From positions 12,894,635 to 12,958,634 of the forward strand of contig CAJINV010000001.1 of the NCBI GenBank assembly GCA_905178155.1: a DNA stretch of 64,000 nt, given 5' to 3'. Every line of letters starts with the position of its first letter. Position 1 is the first letter of the stretch. The translations under genes were made by a program, and so were the position numbers. Below the pieces are notes generated by a model that saw only the letters and a program-made list of their open reading frames with translations, was not told the origin of the DNA and searched no databases. Shown piece by piece: positions 31,401 through 42,882 of this stretch. This DNA comes from Amoebophrya sp. A120 (taxonomy: Eukaryota; Sar; Dinophyceae; Syndiniales; Amoebophryaceae).

Positions 31401-33479
31401 GCGAAATTTTAAAATTTTATTTTTATCGTCCACGGGAAACTATATGAGACTGCTCTCGATCGCAGACGAGACTTCATACGTGCTTTATATTTTGACAGCC
31501 AAAAATCAGAAAAATAGCGAAATTTCAAAATTTTATTTTTATCCTTTTGGAAAAACCGCGAAAACTTAAAATTTTATTTTTATTGCTCACGCAAATTCAA
31601 AAAAAAAAAATCAAACATTTTCTGAATGCAAGAGCATGAGCGGCATACTTCTCTGGCTGTGGTTGACCTGTGACCAGCAGATGCCAACGACCTAGGCAGC
31701 GACGCACAGAGAATCCGAGCGGCGGCTATCTAGCTTCTTCGTACACCAAACAAATATTTCTTGAAGTTTTGAGAACTTTCATACTCTCAAGATAAAAACT
31801 ACTAGAAGATGAACTAGACGCAGCACGGATGCGAAATTGCACTCGTTAAAACCACCCTTGGATGTGTGCTAAGGCTGCGACGCAGACCAAAACGTGTGTG
31901 CTAAGGCTGGGACGCAGACCACAGCGATCCCACGACTCACTGCGGTATGCAAGGTCTCTCAAGATCAAGCCAACGAAATACAAATCCACGACGAGAATAG
32001 TTGCTTAAGGTTGAGGCGGAGTTTTCTTCACAACAAGAATTCTTGTCCAAGAGTGCCTGTTGGAGTTACAGGCACACTTTCACTACAGTGCACCACCAAG
32101 ATGATAAAAACACTTGATGACTCATAGTTTTCATGTGGTCGAACTTAATACTAGAACTGCAATGAGAGTGACTTTCTTGCGCTTCTCTCATCATACTACT
32201 TGGCGTCTGCCAACGCAGCCGCCCGCAGGGGACATGAAAGAGGACCACGACCACCTTTTTCTGGGGTAGCCGCTCTTCGATAAACTACATCACTGCACAA
32301 CTAGAACCAAGTAGTTAAGTGCGTACTGGCTCTCCATTCGCGGTGAAACCGAGGCAGCTTCTATGCTACAAAAAAATGCCTTCATCTTCAGCATCACTTT
32401 AGCAATACGTCTTCCCCTGCAAGCCAGTCTCAGTAAAGATGACCCATCATCTTCATTCTGCTCCGTCCTCGTCGTCCCGAAGAGGCACATTGGGCATCTG
32501 TTTTGCACTAATTCAAATACATATTTCTGATACCTGCACAGGAGCACAAACGCAATAAGTAACCGGATATAGAAAAGAGCTGCTGCTGTAAGTAGAGGGG
32601 TCCTTGCAGCTCTCTCTTGTCTTGCGAAATTTCATCATCTCCGCAGACATTGATGAAGACCGTGGTCGTGGTGCCAAGATGACCATTCTTTCGTGTTTAT
32701 CCCATCATACGTCCAGCAGCCGGTCTTCAGTGCGGGAGAAAAGTCTGTGTTCTCGCGATTGATTTCCCCCAGGGTTGATCGCCACGCGCGGTGCGAAGAC
32801 AGCATGTCCCGGGCTTTCGGCAGCACAAAGTTGCGCGCCTGGAGGTAGCGCGAAATGGTCGCTGTGGACTCGTCCGGGTATTCCGCATGCAGCAGAGCAA
32901 CCTGCTCACTTTCCTCGCATATCGGACAGAAAGAAACTGCGAAGCCACAGCTGCCAATTTCAAAAAAATATCTTTAGCCCAGAATGAAGATAAATGTCTA
33001 CAACTTCCGCGAGAAGTTGACAGGGGTCGCCCAAAGCGGCCTGCAAGAAGAAGAAGAACGCTGCCCTTGATTTTTTTCTCGTGTATTCAAATTCATACAC
33101 TTTATTTTGCGTGTGAAAAAAGACAATGTTTCTTTGGAGCAAGATTCTTCGGCAGTGTATTAGCTGCCAAGGCAAGCCAGAAACTGTTAGAAAAGCAAAA
33201 GACAAACACCAAGTCTATTTCGGTGTGCCGTACAGTTTTTTTTTGTGCGATATCAGACTCGTCATACAACACTTCGCCGGCGACCACCCGAAAGCCACGC
33301 ACGTCTTCGGTGACGTCGGGGCAGGACGATGCTGATGAAGAAGATGCGGAAGCCCATTGCTCGTCCATCGCACGCGGGGGAGGTTGATAGGTATCCGTAT
33401 CTCCATCTTTGTGCTGCTCCGCGGCCACCTCCAATCCTTTTGCAACTCCGGAGGACGTCGACGGCGCACTATGATGCAT
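28402..33479 (-). CDS. SEC14-like CRAL-TRIO lipid-transfer protein
   Basis: The start is the ATG at 33,477-33,479 (MHHSAPSTSSGVAKGLEVAA). Exons: to about 33,240; about 32,925-32,660 with the CRAL-TRIO N-terminal helix pair (ATISRYLQARNFVLPKARDM, SHRAWRS); a possible exon near 30,540-30,460; about 30,170-30,045 (VRYVVYFVERICSIVDDNAA); 29,799-29,731 (LFDLKGWALWHAKYFKYLQQ); 29,360-29,086 (RLAKAYLINAPQIFNAAWKV); 28,957-28,402 (acidic linker, then FLDVPSELLPKSLGGL, the end of the fold). Three of the introns are introners whose removal keeps frame, and DLKG, the YxxNAP-like block and LPxxLGG are family hallmarks. The family binds and moves phosphoinositides and other hydrophobic ligands at membranes. 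The acidic insertion around 28,860-28,920 is unusual. The 3' end may extend past 28,402, and the 30.5-32.6 kb part is unresolved. Confidence 0.85.
28958..29085. mobile_element. Introner element, 5-bp duplication CTTTG
   Basis: The left end TATTGCGTGAAAATTAACCA then TCCCCATCC is mirrored by GGATGGGGATGGTTAATTTT then CATGGAATA. CTTTG flanks it at 28,953-28,957 and 29,086-29,090. At 128 bp it is the shortest well-formed element. Excision joins NPFARSK to DKAAHTAET in frame in the SEC14-like gene. Confidence 0.88.
29361..29730. mobile_element. Introner element, family A, 5-bp duplication TGTTG
   Basis: The left end TATCAAGTGCAAAAGTGTCT then GGGTCTGGAA is mirrored by TTCCAGACCCAGACATTTTT then ACATTTGATA. 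TGTTG flanks it at 29,356-29,360 and 29,731-29,735. Excision joins QQLIN to ITQDHNPQRL in frame. At about 370 bp it is longer than the other family A copies because of an internal tandem of GGGAGGAAGTTTC units near 29,530-29,590. Confidence 0.9.
29531..29600. repeat. Internal tandem repeat of an introner
   Basis: The unit TTGGGAGGAAGTTTC recurs at least four times with variable spacers (CATG, AAG, CATTTTGATAAAG). A single such unit (GTCGGGAGGGAGTTCCTCAT) is present in the related element at 36,827-37,091, so this copy has expanded. Confidence 0.75.
29800..30044. mobile_element. Introner element with double inverted repeat, duplication GAACA
   Basis: The left end TATGGCGTTCTCAAACGTTA then CACTCTCAACTGTTACA is mirrored by TGTAACAGTTGAGAATGTAA then CAGTTGAGAACGCCATA. 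GAACA flanks it at 29,795-29,799 and 30,045-30,049. The terminal repeat contains two near-identical (T)TCTCAAC-GTTACA units. Excision joins RGFLILF to DLKGWALWH in frame. Confidence 0.9.
31397..31590. repeat. Three A/T-rich direct repeats
   Basis: The motif CGAAATTTTAAAATTTTATT followed by TTTATC occurs near 31,399, 31,515 (one C for T) and, more diverged, 31,559. It is non-coding. Confidence 0.7.
31861..31925. repeat. Tandem duplication, about 32-bp unit, two copies
   Basis: The unit GTGTGCTAAGGCTGCGACGC then AGACCAAAACGT is repeated once with a few changes (CTGGGACGC, ACCACAGC). Confidence 0.75.
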
Positions 33480-33599
33480 TGCAAATCTCTTCAGCTTGTA
33501 CTTGTTCTTCACGCCAGTCGTGTCTGCCTCTGCTGTTGGAAATGAAACCCTAAATCAAGCAACAAATGCAAATCCAAATGCATGGAATAATAATGAATT

Positions 33600-35250
33600 T
33601 ACTTGTGGAAGTGGATCATAGGGGCAATACATTTTCCGCGCACAATTTCCTTATTATGCAGGAAGTAGGAGTACTAGGAAAAGAAAGCCTGCAATTACTG
33701 TGCGAAGCGCAGCACGGCCACGGGTGTGGTTCTACCTTTTTTGTCTCCTGCTGGGTCACGATGACAAACCCACTGCACGACCGTCTTCATCTTTCTGTAT
33801 CAAGGGCAAAGAAACCATGCATGTCCATACATAGAACTATGTACAATGTAGTGATGAAGTTGTACAACTACGCGACGATCAGGACTTCTGGGCGGCCCCT
33901 ATTCAGTCGAAGTTAGTTTCGGTTTCGACAACAGCAACAGGGCGTTTTAGAACATTTGCCTTCAGACATTACTGCAATTCCACCGGATAAAGAGCGCCGT
34001 CCTCGTGGTCCTGCGTCCCCGAACCATCCTGATTGTTCATGGAACAAACGGCCACACTTGGCACCGTCATTTCAGCGTTTGATGTTCTTCGCAATTTTTA
34101 TGCAGCTTGCTACCTCGTCATCCCTATCTATTTTAGAGGATGTTCACTCATTTTTGGCTGCAATCTCTGGTGAGGTGCGGACAAGTACCCTCTACTCGTC
34201 TACTAACCATATTAGTCTTACTCATACCGTGACTACAAAATTCATCCTCGCTTTAGGAATAGGATCACAATGACCAACAAGTCCTCTCGAATGAGGACAA
34301 AAGCAAAACAAGCATGTGCAATATCTGTACTTGACGCAACCAAATGCAAGAAATTTCGAAGAGCTTATGAATTCAGCGACGAGATCAGGCAGAACAAACA
34401 AGAAGAATGAAAGGACCAGGTTTGACGTTGTGCCTCGCCATACATCAGCATCACGCAAGCTATCAGTTGTAGATGTAGACCTCCACCATACGGAAAAACT
34501 CAAAGAAACACAGTACTAGTCGAAATGGGTGTTGTAGATCCGTGCTGGCAGTAGAGTACTAGTTCATGTAGTTGGCGTCTCTCCTCAGCCACTACATGGT
34601 ATGATTAGCTTTATCTTTACCCGACGTTCCCTTGAGATTGACATCACGTAGAAGTTTAGTGTACCAGTACTATTTCAGCAGGAGCTATAGTAGATTTCAG
34701 CCTTTCCGCTTGGTGGTTTGAGTTTATTGATATCATCCCTGGTGGTAGGAGTAGGTCGTACACAACTACATCGACTTCGTCTGTGCTCAAAGCGGAAGCC
34801 TTAGAGTCAGAAGAAAAAGGAACACAAATAAGACTCGCATCTCGGCTGCTTTTTGCGGTGTCCGGGCAATGGACAGTGATGTCACGATCATGTCAGCGTC
34901 TGCGTCAGACGGACACCACAGCAACAAGCTATTCTTACATAAAAGACGACCATAATTGAACTTGTCCTCCTTGAGAAGTGAAAAAATCGCCCTCGCGCCG
35001 CTTTTCCAGCCATCTATTTTCAAGTAGGGCTTTTCGCAGTTGATTATCGCATCACGTGCGTGCGCATTTCTATTTGTGCGGCCATAAAGAATTACATTGT
35101 CGGCACCGACTATGTATAATGAGGACACGACTCATCCGGAGCAGGAGGTTACTTCTGTTTTTTTTTTTGGTCGTCGTTGCTTGTTCCTGTTCAACATCAA
35201 GCTTTTTGTTTATTTTTTTTGCTTGCTTTAATTTTTTTGTTACCACACTG
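33600..35250. other. Intergenic region, nothing firmly recognised
   Basis: A minus-strand open frame at 34,787-35,128 lacks an ATG start and a recognisable domain. A poly-T run at 35,159-35,169 lies close to the 3' end of the lipase gene. Confidence 0.35.
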
Positions 35251-35253
35251 ACG

Positions 35254-38200
35254 CTACCGCTTTTCACTTTCGTCTTCGTCTACATCTAGATTCGAACTGA
35301 TGTGCGTTTCCGTTTCCCTAGCAGCTGCTTCTGCCTCTTCAACTTGATGCGCCTCTCCCTCTCCGGCGTAGAGGTTCCTCGGTATTGGCCCTAGTCTTGG
35401 TAAATTTGTAGTGTGTCCGCCCGAGATTGCGTAGTTTGTGTAATTATCATATCCGCCACGCGGGCCCCCGTAGTCTGGGCCTCTATTCTTTCCCTGCTGC
35501 GACTGCGGGGCTTGGTTGAAGGATTTCGGCCCACCTCTTGCGTTGTCGTACCCACCGTAATTGTTTCTGTCGCGATCGACAGCTCCTTGCCCTTTTCCGT
35601 AAGGACTACTGGTAACTGAATAATCTTCGTGTGGTGCAGTCTGTGGCCGCATAATTTGCCTATTGTCTTTGTCGTAAAAATTCTTGTTTTGCTGTTGCTG
35701 GTGAAGATGTACAGCTGCGGTTCCCGTAGCGCGTCGAAGCGGCGCGGCTCCAGCACGCTGCTGGTGCGCATCATCTTCCAGGCCCTTAGTTTGCAACTGT
35801 TGCACCGACGTGCCCGGAGCAAGCTGTTGAGCTTGCGTGCCTCGCCCGGGGGTGTTTGTTCTAGAAGGGCTCGCGCTCGTCCCGCCATACGCTCGGTCGA
35901 AGTTTTCGTTGCGCCGGTTGCTCCGCGCGCCGGCATTGTTATATTGATCGAATCGCCCGGTGTTTTCATTGTACCCGTTGTTTTCATCATCGCCTCCGCG
36001 CTGACGATAGCCGCTAATATCATCATAGCCGTCATCGTAAAAATCATTTTCGTAGCCCTTATTGTACTTGTATCTGTAGTCTTTATGCTGGTCCTCGACG
36101 TGTTCGTTCTTGTTGTAATAGCCTTCGTAGTAGTTGTTCTTGTAGCCTCTTCCGTCTTGGTCTTTATAGTAATTTCCATAGTGGTAATTATACTTCTCGT
36201 TCTGCACGTCGCGGTCGCTTTCTTCACGCCCGCCACAACAGGAACAGCAGGCTGTTTTTATCCGGCGCGCAGCCTATCAAATGTAAAAATGTCTGGGTCT
36301 GGAATGGTTAGAACTTGTGATGCAAACTCTGGATCACACAAAAATGTGTGTTGCATGAGCGCCAAAAGCTGTCCACTTCTTGGCACACAAGTAGGAAGTC
36401 TCTCATGCGGGACAGGCATCATGAGGCGTGCTCAAAACCTGTGATGCTTTTGCCTGCATCAGACGCCATTTGCGTGATCCGAAATATGCATGACAAATCT
36501 CGCAATCTTCCGGACCCAGACATTTTTACATTTCATACAGCCTGGCGGACACTTCCGTAGGGATCCCCGCCCCAGTCCCACTGCCACCAGGGCGTCCTCT
36601 GGTGCCACGCGTCAGCTGCGTGGCGCGCCGCTTGGTTCTTCTGTTCTAAAGTGACGGCGCGCTGCTCCGTATCCGTTCCGGGACTGGGAGCGATGGTCTG
36701 CATTGCCTTTTCTTCTTGGCCACGGCCCTGGTCCTGATAGAACTTGTGCCTATCGGAATCGCTGGGCGGGGGGTAGTACGCATCAAACCACCAGGTGTTG
36801 GACGGCGATCCGCCCTCGGGTTTGCCTATCAAATGTAAAAGTGTCGGGGTCTCCTGGAAGATTGCAACTTGTCATGCTAAATCTGAAGCACGCAAAAATC
36901 AGCGTTGCATGATTACCAAAAGTCGTCCAGTTTTCACCAAGTCGGGAGGGAGTTCCTCATGCAGGATAGGCATGAGAGAGATCGCACAGAATCTGTCTTG
37001 CTAGGTCCTGCATTCCAGACCTCATTGGTCATGGAAAAGCAGCATGACAAATCGCGCATTCTTCCAGACCCAGACATTTTTGCATTTGATATTGCCGCCG
37101 TCCAAGCAACAGAACACGAGGCAGGAGATATCCTGACTAAAAACGTCCCCACACCAGAGTCAAAATGGGGACTTTGCAACACAAACCTAGAAGTTTTGGG
37201 ACTCGTGCATCACAAGTTTCCGTCCGTAGAAGTGTAGTGCAGGAGGTTAGCAAGGGAAAACGCATCACAAATCCATCTGCTGATCCTGGTTACAGCATTA
37301 CAAATGCCACAACACGACTAGAAATTCCTCTCATGGTGATGCGCATTACAAATGTTTCTGTCAGTGCAAATCTGCATGACAACTCTGGGGTGGGGATGTT
37401 TTTACACGGGATAGGAGAAGCACGTTATCGGGAGCAGCCAGAGCGCCAGCCACAGCCAGGCCAGCGTCTCCCGCAGCTGCAGGGCCTCGTAGTACGCGTC
37501 CAGGTCCCGCTCGGTAAGGTCCCCGCTAAACGAGGCGATCTCGTGTTGGAGTTCGGCAAACACCTGCCAGAGGTGGTGCTTGTGGTGCGCCGCGTCCAGG
37601 AGCTGCTTCAGCTGCAAAATCACCTGCGTGCCGGCCTGCACGTGCCCCTCGGTTAGGGTGAGGCCTTGCGAAGCGAGCTCGGGGGTCGAGCGGCAGTTGG
37701 TGCCGCTCAACTGGCGAAACCGAGCGCCCCCGAGTCGAAACAGAATCGTCGTCGGCCCCGCGCTGCTTGAGGACGTGGCCGACGCGGAAGCGAACTCTTC
37801 TTCCAACAGCGTCTCTGGTCGTGTGCGGGAAGAGGAAGACCTCTGACTTCTAGCGCTTCCTGAGGCTACTTGTGCTATCTGTCCTGGAGCTCCATGCTCC
37901 ACCTCGTTCCGCGCACTCTTTTCCTTGAGACTTTTGGATGCCAAAAAGGAGTACGAGGATGAGGACAAGGTGCTAGATGCATCATCAGCATGAGTAGTCA
38001 ACATCTGCGTACTAGTTGTACCGCCTCCAGAAGAACCCAATATCGACGCATTGTCCTGTGCGGGACTCTGACTCGCTTCATCGGGAGGATCTGGAGCAGG
38101 CGCGGCTACGGCGGAGGAAATATGCGGTCCTCCACTGGGGCTGCCCGTCGGAAGTGCTGCGGGTTCCTCGGTAGTTCTTTTCTTAGGTAGAACAACGCTT

Positions 38201-41019
38201 GGCTGCATGGCCGTCTTGTCACCAACATCGACCGGGGGCTGTGCAAGATCAACTTTATCTGGCGGCTCCGCGGCGACTGCACTTCGGTGTGCGAGTTGTT
38301 CTGCAGTGGAGGCGGGACTCGTCAGGAGAAGCGCGGATGGAGCCGCACCAGCTCCAGCATCTGCGGGTTGCGCGGGCGCAAGACCTTGAACTTCACCAGT
38401 GGGCGCGGGCATTTTTCTGACACCTGCGCTGCTGAGCACGGCAAAAATGTCTGACGACCAGCCAGTCTCGGTGCTGAGCTGGTCCTTGGCTGCGTCGTCC
38501 GCGTCCGCTGCAACGTACAATGCGGACCGGGGCTCGGGGTGGAACATCATGGTGTAGCAGGGCACCCTGGGCACGGGATCCTCGCCGTAGAAGCCCACGC
38601 GGTACTCGCGCCGCAGGCGCTGCACGAGGAGCGACCCGCTATCGTTCATCTTTGCGTCCTGCAGTGCGTGCTCCGCGGCCACCGCGTCCGCGTTCATGCC
38701 GGTTGCAGCCTGAAACGCTTGGCTAATTTTGCTCCAGGCCGACGGCGGCTCCGCCACGCCCTCCGGGTTCACCGCAGAAACCAGCAGCAACGCGGGGGCG
38801 GGCGCCCACCCATAGCTGCGAAAATTGTCGGCGAAAGCGCCCGCCAGCTGCCATATGGCTTCCAGTGTGTCCACCGCGGCGCCGAAGTTTTTGGTCCCAA
38901 ACCGTAAGTCGGTGTTCTGCAGCCCGTCCCGCTGAAGCTGGTTTGCGATCAGGTCCGGGTAGTCGCGGCTCTTGTTGCGGAGCGCCGTGGCGATTTGGGC
39001 GAGCGCGCCGCCCAGGCTGTGGCCGGTGACGACCACGTGGTGGAAGAACCGGATACCGTGTTTTTTCATGTACTCCTGAATGGCTCGGTACGCGATTCCG
39101 TAGGTGTTGTCCACGTATGCGAGCCTCTCCGTGTCCCGTTTGTCCGCGGTGTTGCGCACCAGCTTGTCATCGCAGCACGACACTTGCTGCGCTCCGGGGT
39201 ACAGGGCGGCCCTGTCCGCCTGCGCGACCTCCGAGGCGGCGATGCTCGCGTCAAAGGTCTTCACTGCGGCCGTCCCGTCGCGCATCTCGGTGCCTATGAA
39301 TCCAAGTTTGTTGGAGAACCCCCGGGCAAATCCGACGCCCTTCTCCACGTGGCTGCTATCGAAGGAAAAAATATGAATATCCGCAAACACATCGCTGTTT
39401 TATTTCACTGCAATCTTCCAAAAGACAGATCTTTTTCATCAGGAGGAGGAGTCTCAATCTCATTCAGATTCATTGTGGTCATTCGCATACTGAACTGTAG
39501 GAGGCCACAAAGAGATTTGGTTTTCCTTTTCAACATCAAGCTAGATACTCATACTCAGACGCACTTGCGTGAGTACGTAGTGAGAGCTCACGAGCAGTGG
39601 TCATCTCGTCGTCACACTATCACGTTATCCGTGCTATGCTAGAAGATTTCTTTGCGACGCGGAAAAAGCGGCGGCTCGCCTTCCGCTTTCCCTTGAGGAT
39701 GACAAATTTGTTCCACCCAAATTGGCAGATGAAACGACTTCTCATTTATTGATTGCGATGATTGCAGTGAAAATTTTTATATGTGGAAGTGGATTCGAAC
39801 GAAATCGCATTTCCTGTTCGTAAATGGCGGTTTCCTTGTACTGGCTGTTTAGGTTGGTGACCCAATCACGGGCGTTGGACGTGCCCCGTAGCTTGAGCCA
39901 CAACTTATGCTCGCCGTTGGACAGGCGCTGCGCGTGGAAGGTCCAGCCGCCCTTGTTGTCTTCCACGTCGGCGTTCCCCACCTGTGTGTCTGCGAAACTG
40001 CCCACGATGAAGTCGAACTGCTGCATCCGCTCCAGCATCCAGATCTTTTCCCAGTCCGCCTCCGGATCCAGGCTGGGGAGCTGCTGGAGCGCCTGTTCCT
40101 TGATTTGCTGTGCCGTTTTCTGGTTGATTTCCTCGTTCAGAACCGCGTCCCACTGCTTGAGGAGCCACGAGTCCGCCATCTCCTCCGCGTAGTAGGACAG
40201 GTAGGGGTTCTTGGCTAGCAGCCCGATGAGGCGGAGCGTTTTCGCGTCCGTTTGCGTCGCTTGCGTTACCTGCTCCAGCACCAGGGACCCCGTGGACCCG
40301 AACACGTCTTCGGTGCTGACGCTGGTGGTGCTCGTCTCCAGATCGAATTCAAAGAGGTCCTCGAGCACGCTTACGTGCTGGGCCCGGCCGCGCTGCTCGA
40401 GGAGCAGCTGGTCGGTCACGTGTTCCGCTGCCGCCGCCAGGGCCGAGTCGCCTGCAGTTTGGTCCACCTCGGTGCTGCTTGTGCTGGAAGAAGTTGTGTT
40501 GGTTGTCCCTTTGGTAGCCTCGTACCACACCACCAGCATGCCCACGGCGAGCCCACAGACCAGAATGGCACAGCAGCAGCACGCGAATAATGTGGCGTGA
40601 CTTGACAGGCGCCGCCGGGGGTCTAGCGTGTCCTCTCCCCAATTGTGCTGCTCTTTCATATACGCCCGGTGCTCGCTTGCATTGATTTTATCCCCACGCA
40701 CGGCAGGGGGGGAGTTCTGTAGTTCCTCTACATTCTTGTTGTTTGTGGCGTCACGACCAGGTCGTGGCGCCGTAGGAGGAGCAGCAGAGCCTTTGCTCTG
40801 CCCGTTTTTGTTGGCCCCCGTTGTGGCCGCGCCCGCGGCTCGCGTCCTCTTACTCTGGCGGCCATACCTGCTACCGGGTGCTGTTGCAACGACCCCACGC
40901 CCGTCCTCTCCAGACGAGGAAGATTTACTTCTGTCAAGAGCCTTACTTTGTGTCTCGCCGGGCTCGGCAGGCTCGGTAGAAGCAGGGTAGCCGAGCACCC
41001 ATCTCAGAATATCCTCCAT
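35254..41019 (-). CDS. Class 3 lipase with two membrane segments and Tyr/Asn/Gly-rich tail
   Basis: The start is the ATG at 41,017-41,019 (MEDILRWVLGYPASTEPAEP). A membrane helix lies near residues 141-167 (HATLFACCCCAILVCGLAVG). The lipase domain shows KLRGTSNARDW (the FRGT-xx-DW block) at the end of exon 1, GFARGFSNKLGF at the start of exon 2, and the nucleophile elbow VVVTGHSLGGALAQIATALR. Candidate Asp and His follow in RFGTKNFGA and PRVPCYTMMFHPE. Exons: 41,019-about 39,790; about 39,375-37,414; 37,128-37,092; 36,826-36,538; 36,274-35,254. The last three introns are introners. A second membrane helix (TLAWLWLALWLLPITCFSCL then VFCCLDGG) spans the tiny third exon. The final exon is a roughly 330-residue disordered tail rich in Tyr, Asn, Gly, Asp and Lys. 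The likely reaction is acylglycerol or phospholipid hydrolysis at a membrane. Total length is about 1,500 residues, far longer than simple class 3 lipases. Confidence 0.88.
36275..36537. mobile_element. Introner element, family A, 5-bp duplication CAGCC
   Basis: The left end TATCAAATGTAAAAATGTCT then GGGTCTGGAA is mirrored by TTCCGGACCCAGACATTTTT then ACATTTCATA. CAGCC flanks it at 36,270-36,274 and 36,538-36,542. Excision joins GSVRQA to ARRIKTACCS in frame in the lipase gene. Confidence 0.92.
36827..37091. mobile_element. Introner element, family A, 5-bp duplication TTGCC
   Basis: The left end TATCAAATGTAAAAGTGTCG then GGGTCTCCTGGAA is mirrored by TTCCAGACCCAGACATTTTT then GCATTTGATA. TTGCC flanks it at 36,822-36,826 and 37,092-37,096. 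Excision joins CCLDGG to KPEGGSPSNTWW in frame. Confidence 0.92.
37129..37413. mobile_element. Introner element, family D, 5-bp duplication GGAGA
   Basis: The left end TATCCTGACTAAAAACGTCC then CCACACCAGAG is mirrored by CTCTGGGGTGGGGATGTTTT then TACACGGGATA. GGAGA flanks it at 37,124-37,128 and 37,414-37,418. Excision joins LPITCFS to CLVFCCLDGG in frame. Only 37 bases separate it from the next element. Confidence 0.92.
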
Positions 41020-42565
41020 GATAGTTCTTGGCCCAGCAGCACGTTGGCATACTTCTCAAAACCGTGGTCTTGACAAAGCATTTCGACTATCCAACGCAAC
41101 ACATAGGTTGGGTTTGCAGCTTTTGCCTAAAAATGCATCAAATCAATGATACTGTGGCGCACGACGCGTGAGGTGTTTGCGTTTCGATTTTGACTTCAAG
41201 AAAAGCATTCCCACATCAGTGTCGAGTGGGGTTTCATCTACAAACAAGAAATGCTTACTTATACCCGTTTCACGACTACACACCTGTTGCAGCTGCAACA
41301 TGAAGTTCTACTGATAAAATGTCATGCTCATGGCCGTGGGGTCGTTCACGATCAGGGGGGTCGACTAAATTGTGCCTGTGGCGAAGGAAACAACACCGAG
41401 GTTTTTCTAGAAAAGAAATCTTTTCCTTTTTTATGATGTTCCTGATCGCAAGTAGCCAAGGAACTATACTAGATTTTTATTGAATTTGAAAATTATGTAA
41501 ACAAATGCTTTTGTTGGAACGCATACGAAGTGGACGATGAGACCGACAAATGAAGCAACAAGAAACAAGTTGCACCTGATCACCAGCACGGTATTCTATT
41601 TCCGATTCATTTTCCAACTAAAACCGAGAAAGTAAAAGCCAATGGCTTGCACCATGTACCACGGAGGTTTCCACGTGCACATTAAGAGTCTGGAAAACTG
41701 AAGTAGGTGCGAGGACGACAAAAACAAAATGAATCAACGACGGACGAAATCAGGGACGATGTTGCGCACGTGAACGAATTTGGACCGACTGGAACAGCAT
41801 AGAAAACCGACATCCACCTCAATGAGGCGGGGTACCTACTAGCTCCAGTACTAGGCGACCGACGAGGGAAGCCGATTAAATAATTTCACGTGAACGACAG
41901 TTCAAGTTAGAAAGAACAATACGACCACGAAGAGGTGACGACCAGTAGTACAACTGGGCATTCGCAGGCGTCTTCACCAGCCGCGATGGGCAGCAAACTG
42001 AACAAACGAACTCTACAACAACCAAACCAGTGCTTGGTCATGGTCAGTGCCGGAGCAGTTGTGAGCTCTTATTCACCAGTCGTGGTGCCGCTTAAGCTCA
42101 TGCGAGGACATCGGACGTTTACTCTCTGTCTCTACTGTAGTCACCTGGAGAATAAAAGCTGCACGTTTATCTGTATTTCGTTTTGCCGTTCGTCTTCGTA
42201 CAGCTTCCAAAGACGAGGTTGAAATTTGCCTTTGCGACTGTCTTCTTGCCGTTGATATTCATCTCCTTACCATTAACACTGACTTTTGTGTCCGTGTCAC
42301 GGATGAAGTCCCTGCGATTTTCCTCCCTACGTGTTTATGTACAAACGACGGAGAGACAGAGATGACTACAGAAAGCAGTTTTATTCTGCATAAGTTCCCA
42401 TACAACAGACATCAAGTCGGCGGACTGAACGACTGAGGATCTTCGGCACTGACTACAGTGAACCTGGTCTCTTTACTCGTCCTTGTGTCTGTGAAATCAA
42501 ACATCAAATAGAATTCCGCTTCGGATTCTACTTCCTAACAACTGATCAGCCCTTGATACTCTTAG
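41020..42565. other. Intergenic region, nothing recognised
   Basis: This lies upstream of the lipase start codon, so it should contain the lipase promoter. No TATA-like or other promoter motif can be assigned with confidence. Confidence 0.4.
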
Positions 42566-42567
42566 TC

Positions 42568-42882
42568 TTACTTCTTCAAATCCCGGGCAAAGAATGCCAG
42601 TTGATGTCTAAATCTCGTTGGGCCGCCGGCGTCTGCCCCGTCTGGAGCGCCCGCTTGCGCGTCTGGTGCTTGTTCCGCGGGTGGTGGGGGTGGTGCTTTC
42701 CAAGTTGCGAGGCCATCGAGTGCAGCCCTGCTTGCTGCAACACCGCGGACGTGTAGGTCGAAGATTCGGCAGCCGACGAGGTCGCAGAAGCATTGCTCAG
42801 CCGCTTCTTTGTAGTCGAATCCAAAGCTGCGAGGGGAGAATGCTCGTGCGAGTGTTGCGTCACGTGGAAAACAGCTGATCAT
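42568..42882 (-). CDS. Hypothetical small protein or terminal exon
   Basis: Two overlapping minus-strand frames are open. One starts at the ATG at 42,880-42,882 (MISCFPRDATLARAFSPRSF) and runs 104 aa to 42,568. The other, ending at 42,576 with RDLDINWHSLPGI and containing STYTSAVLQQAGLHSMASQL, has more natural protein character but lacks an ATG and would need an upstream exon (a CTCGCAG acceptor lies near 42,829). I cannot decide between them. Confidence 0.35.
   Translation of the reverse strand: MISCFPRDATLARAFSPRSFGFDYKEAAEQCFCDLVGCRIFDLHVRGVAASRAALDGLATWKAPPPPPAEQAPDAQAGAPDGADAGGPTRFRHQLAFFARDLKK

Larger units (their letters stand above)
30560..32640. other. Unresolved intronic region of the SEC14-like gene
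   Basis: I cannot place exons here. It holds three copies of an A/T-rich GCGAAATTT.AAAATTTTAT motif (31,397-31,590), a tandem duplication (31,861-31,925) and a minus-strand stretch near 32,480-32,530 with KYVFELVQNRCPMCLFGTTR that might be an exon of this or another gene. Confidence 0.35.

Noticed and set aside
32290-32547. Possible RING exon (QNRCPMCLFG)
   Set aside because: Only one CxxC pair is present and there is no linked exon, so it is mentioned only within the unresolved region.
35391-36444. Long overlapping frames opposite and beside the lipase tail
   Set aside because: They arise from the biased codons of the Tyr/Asn/Gly-rich tail. The frame joined to the lipase by three introner excisions is the supported one.
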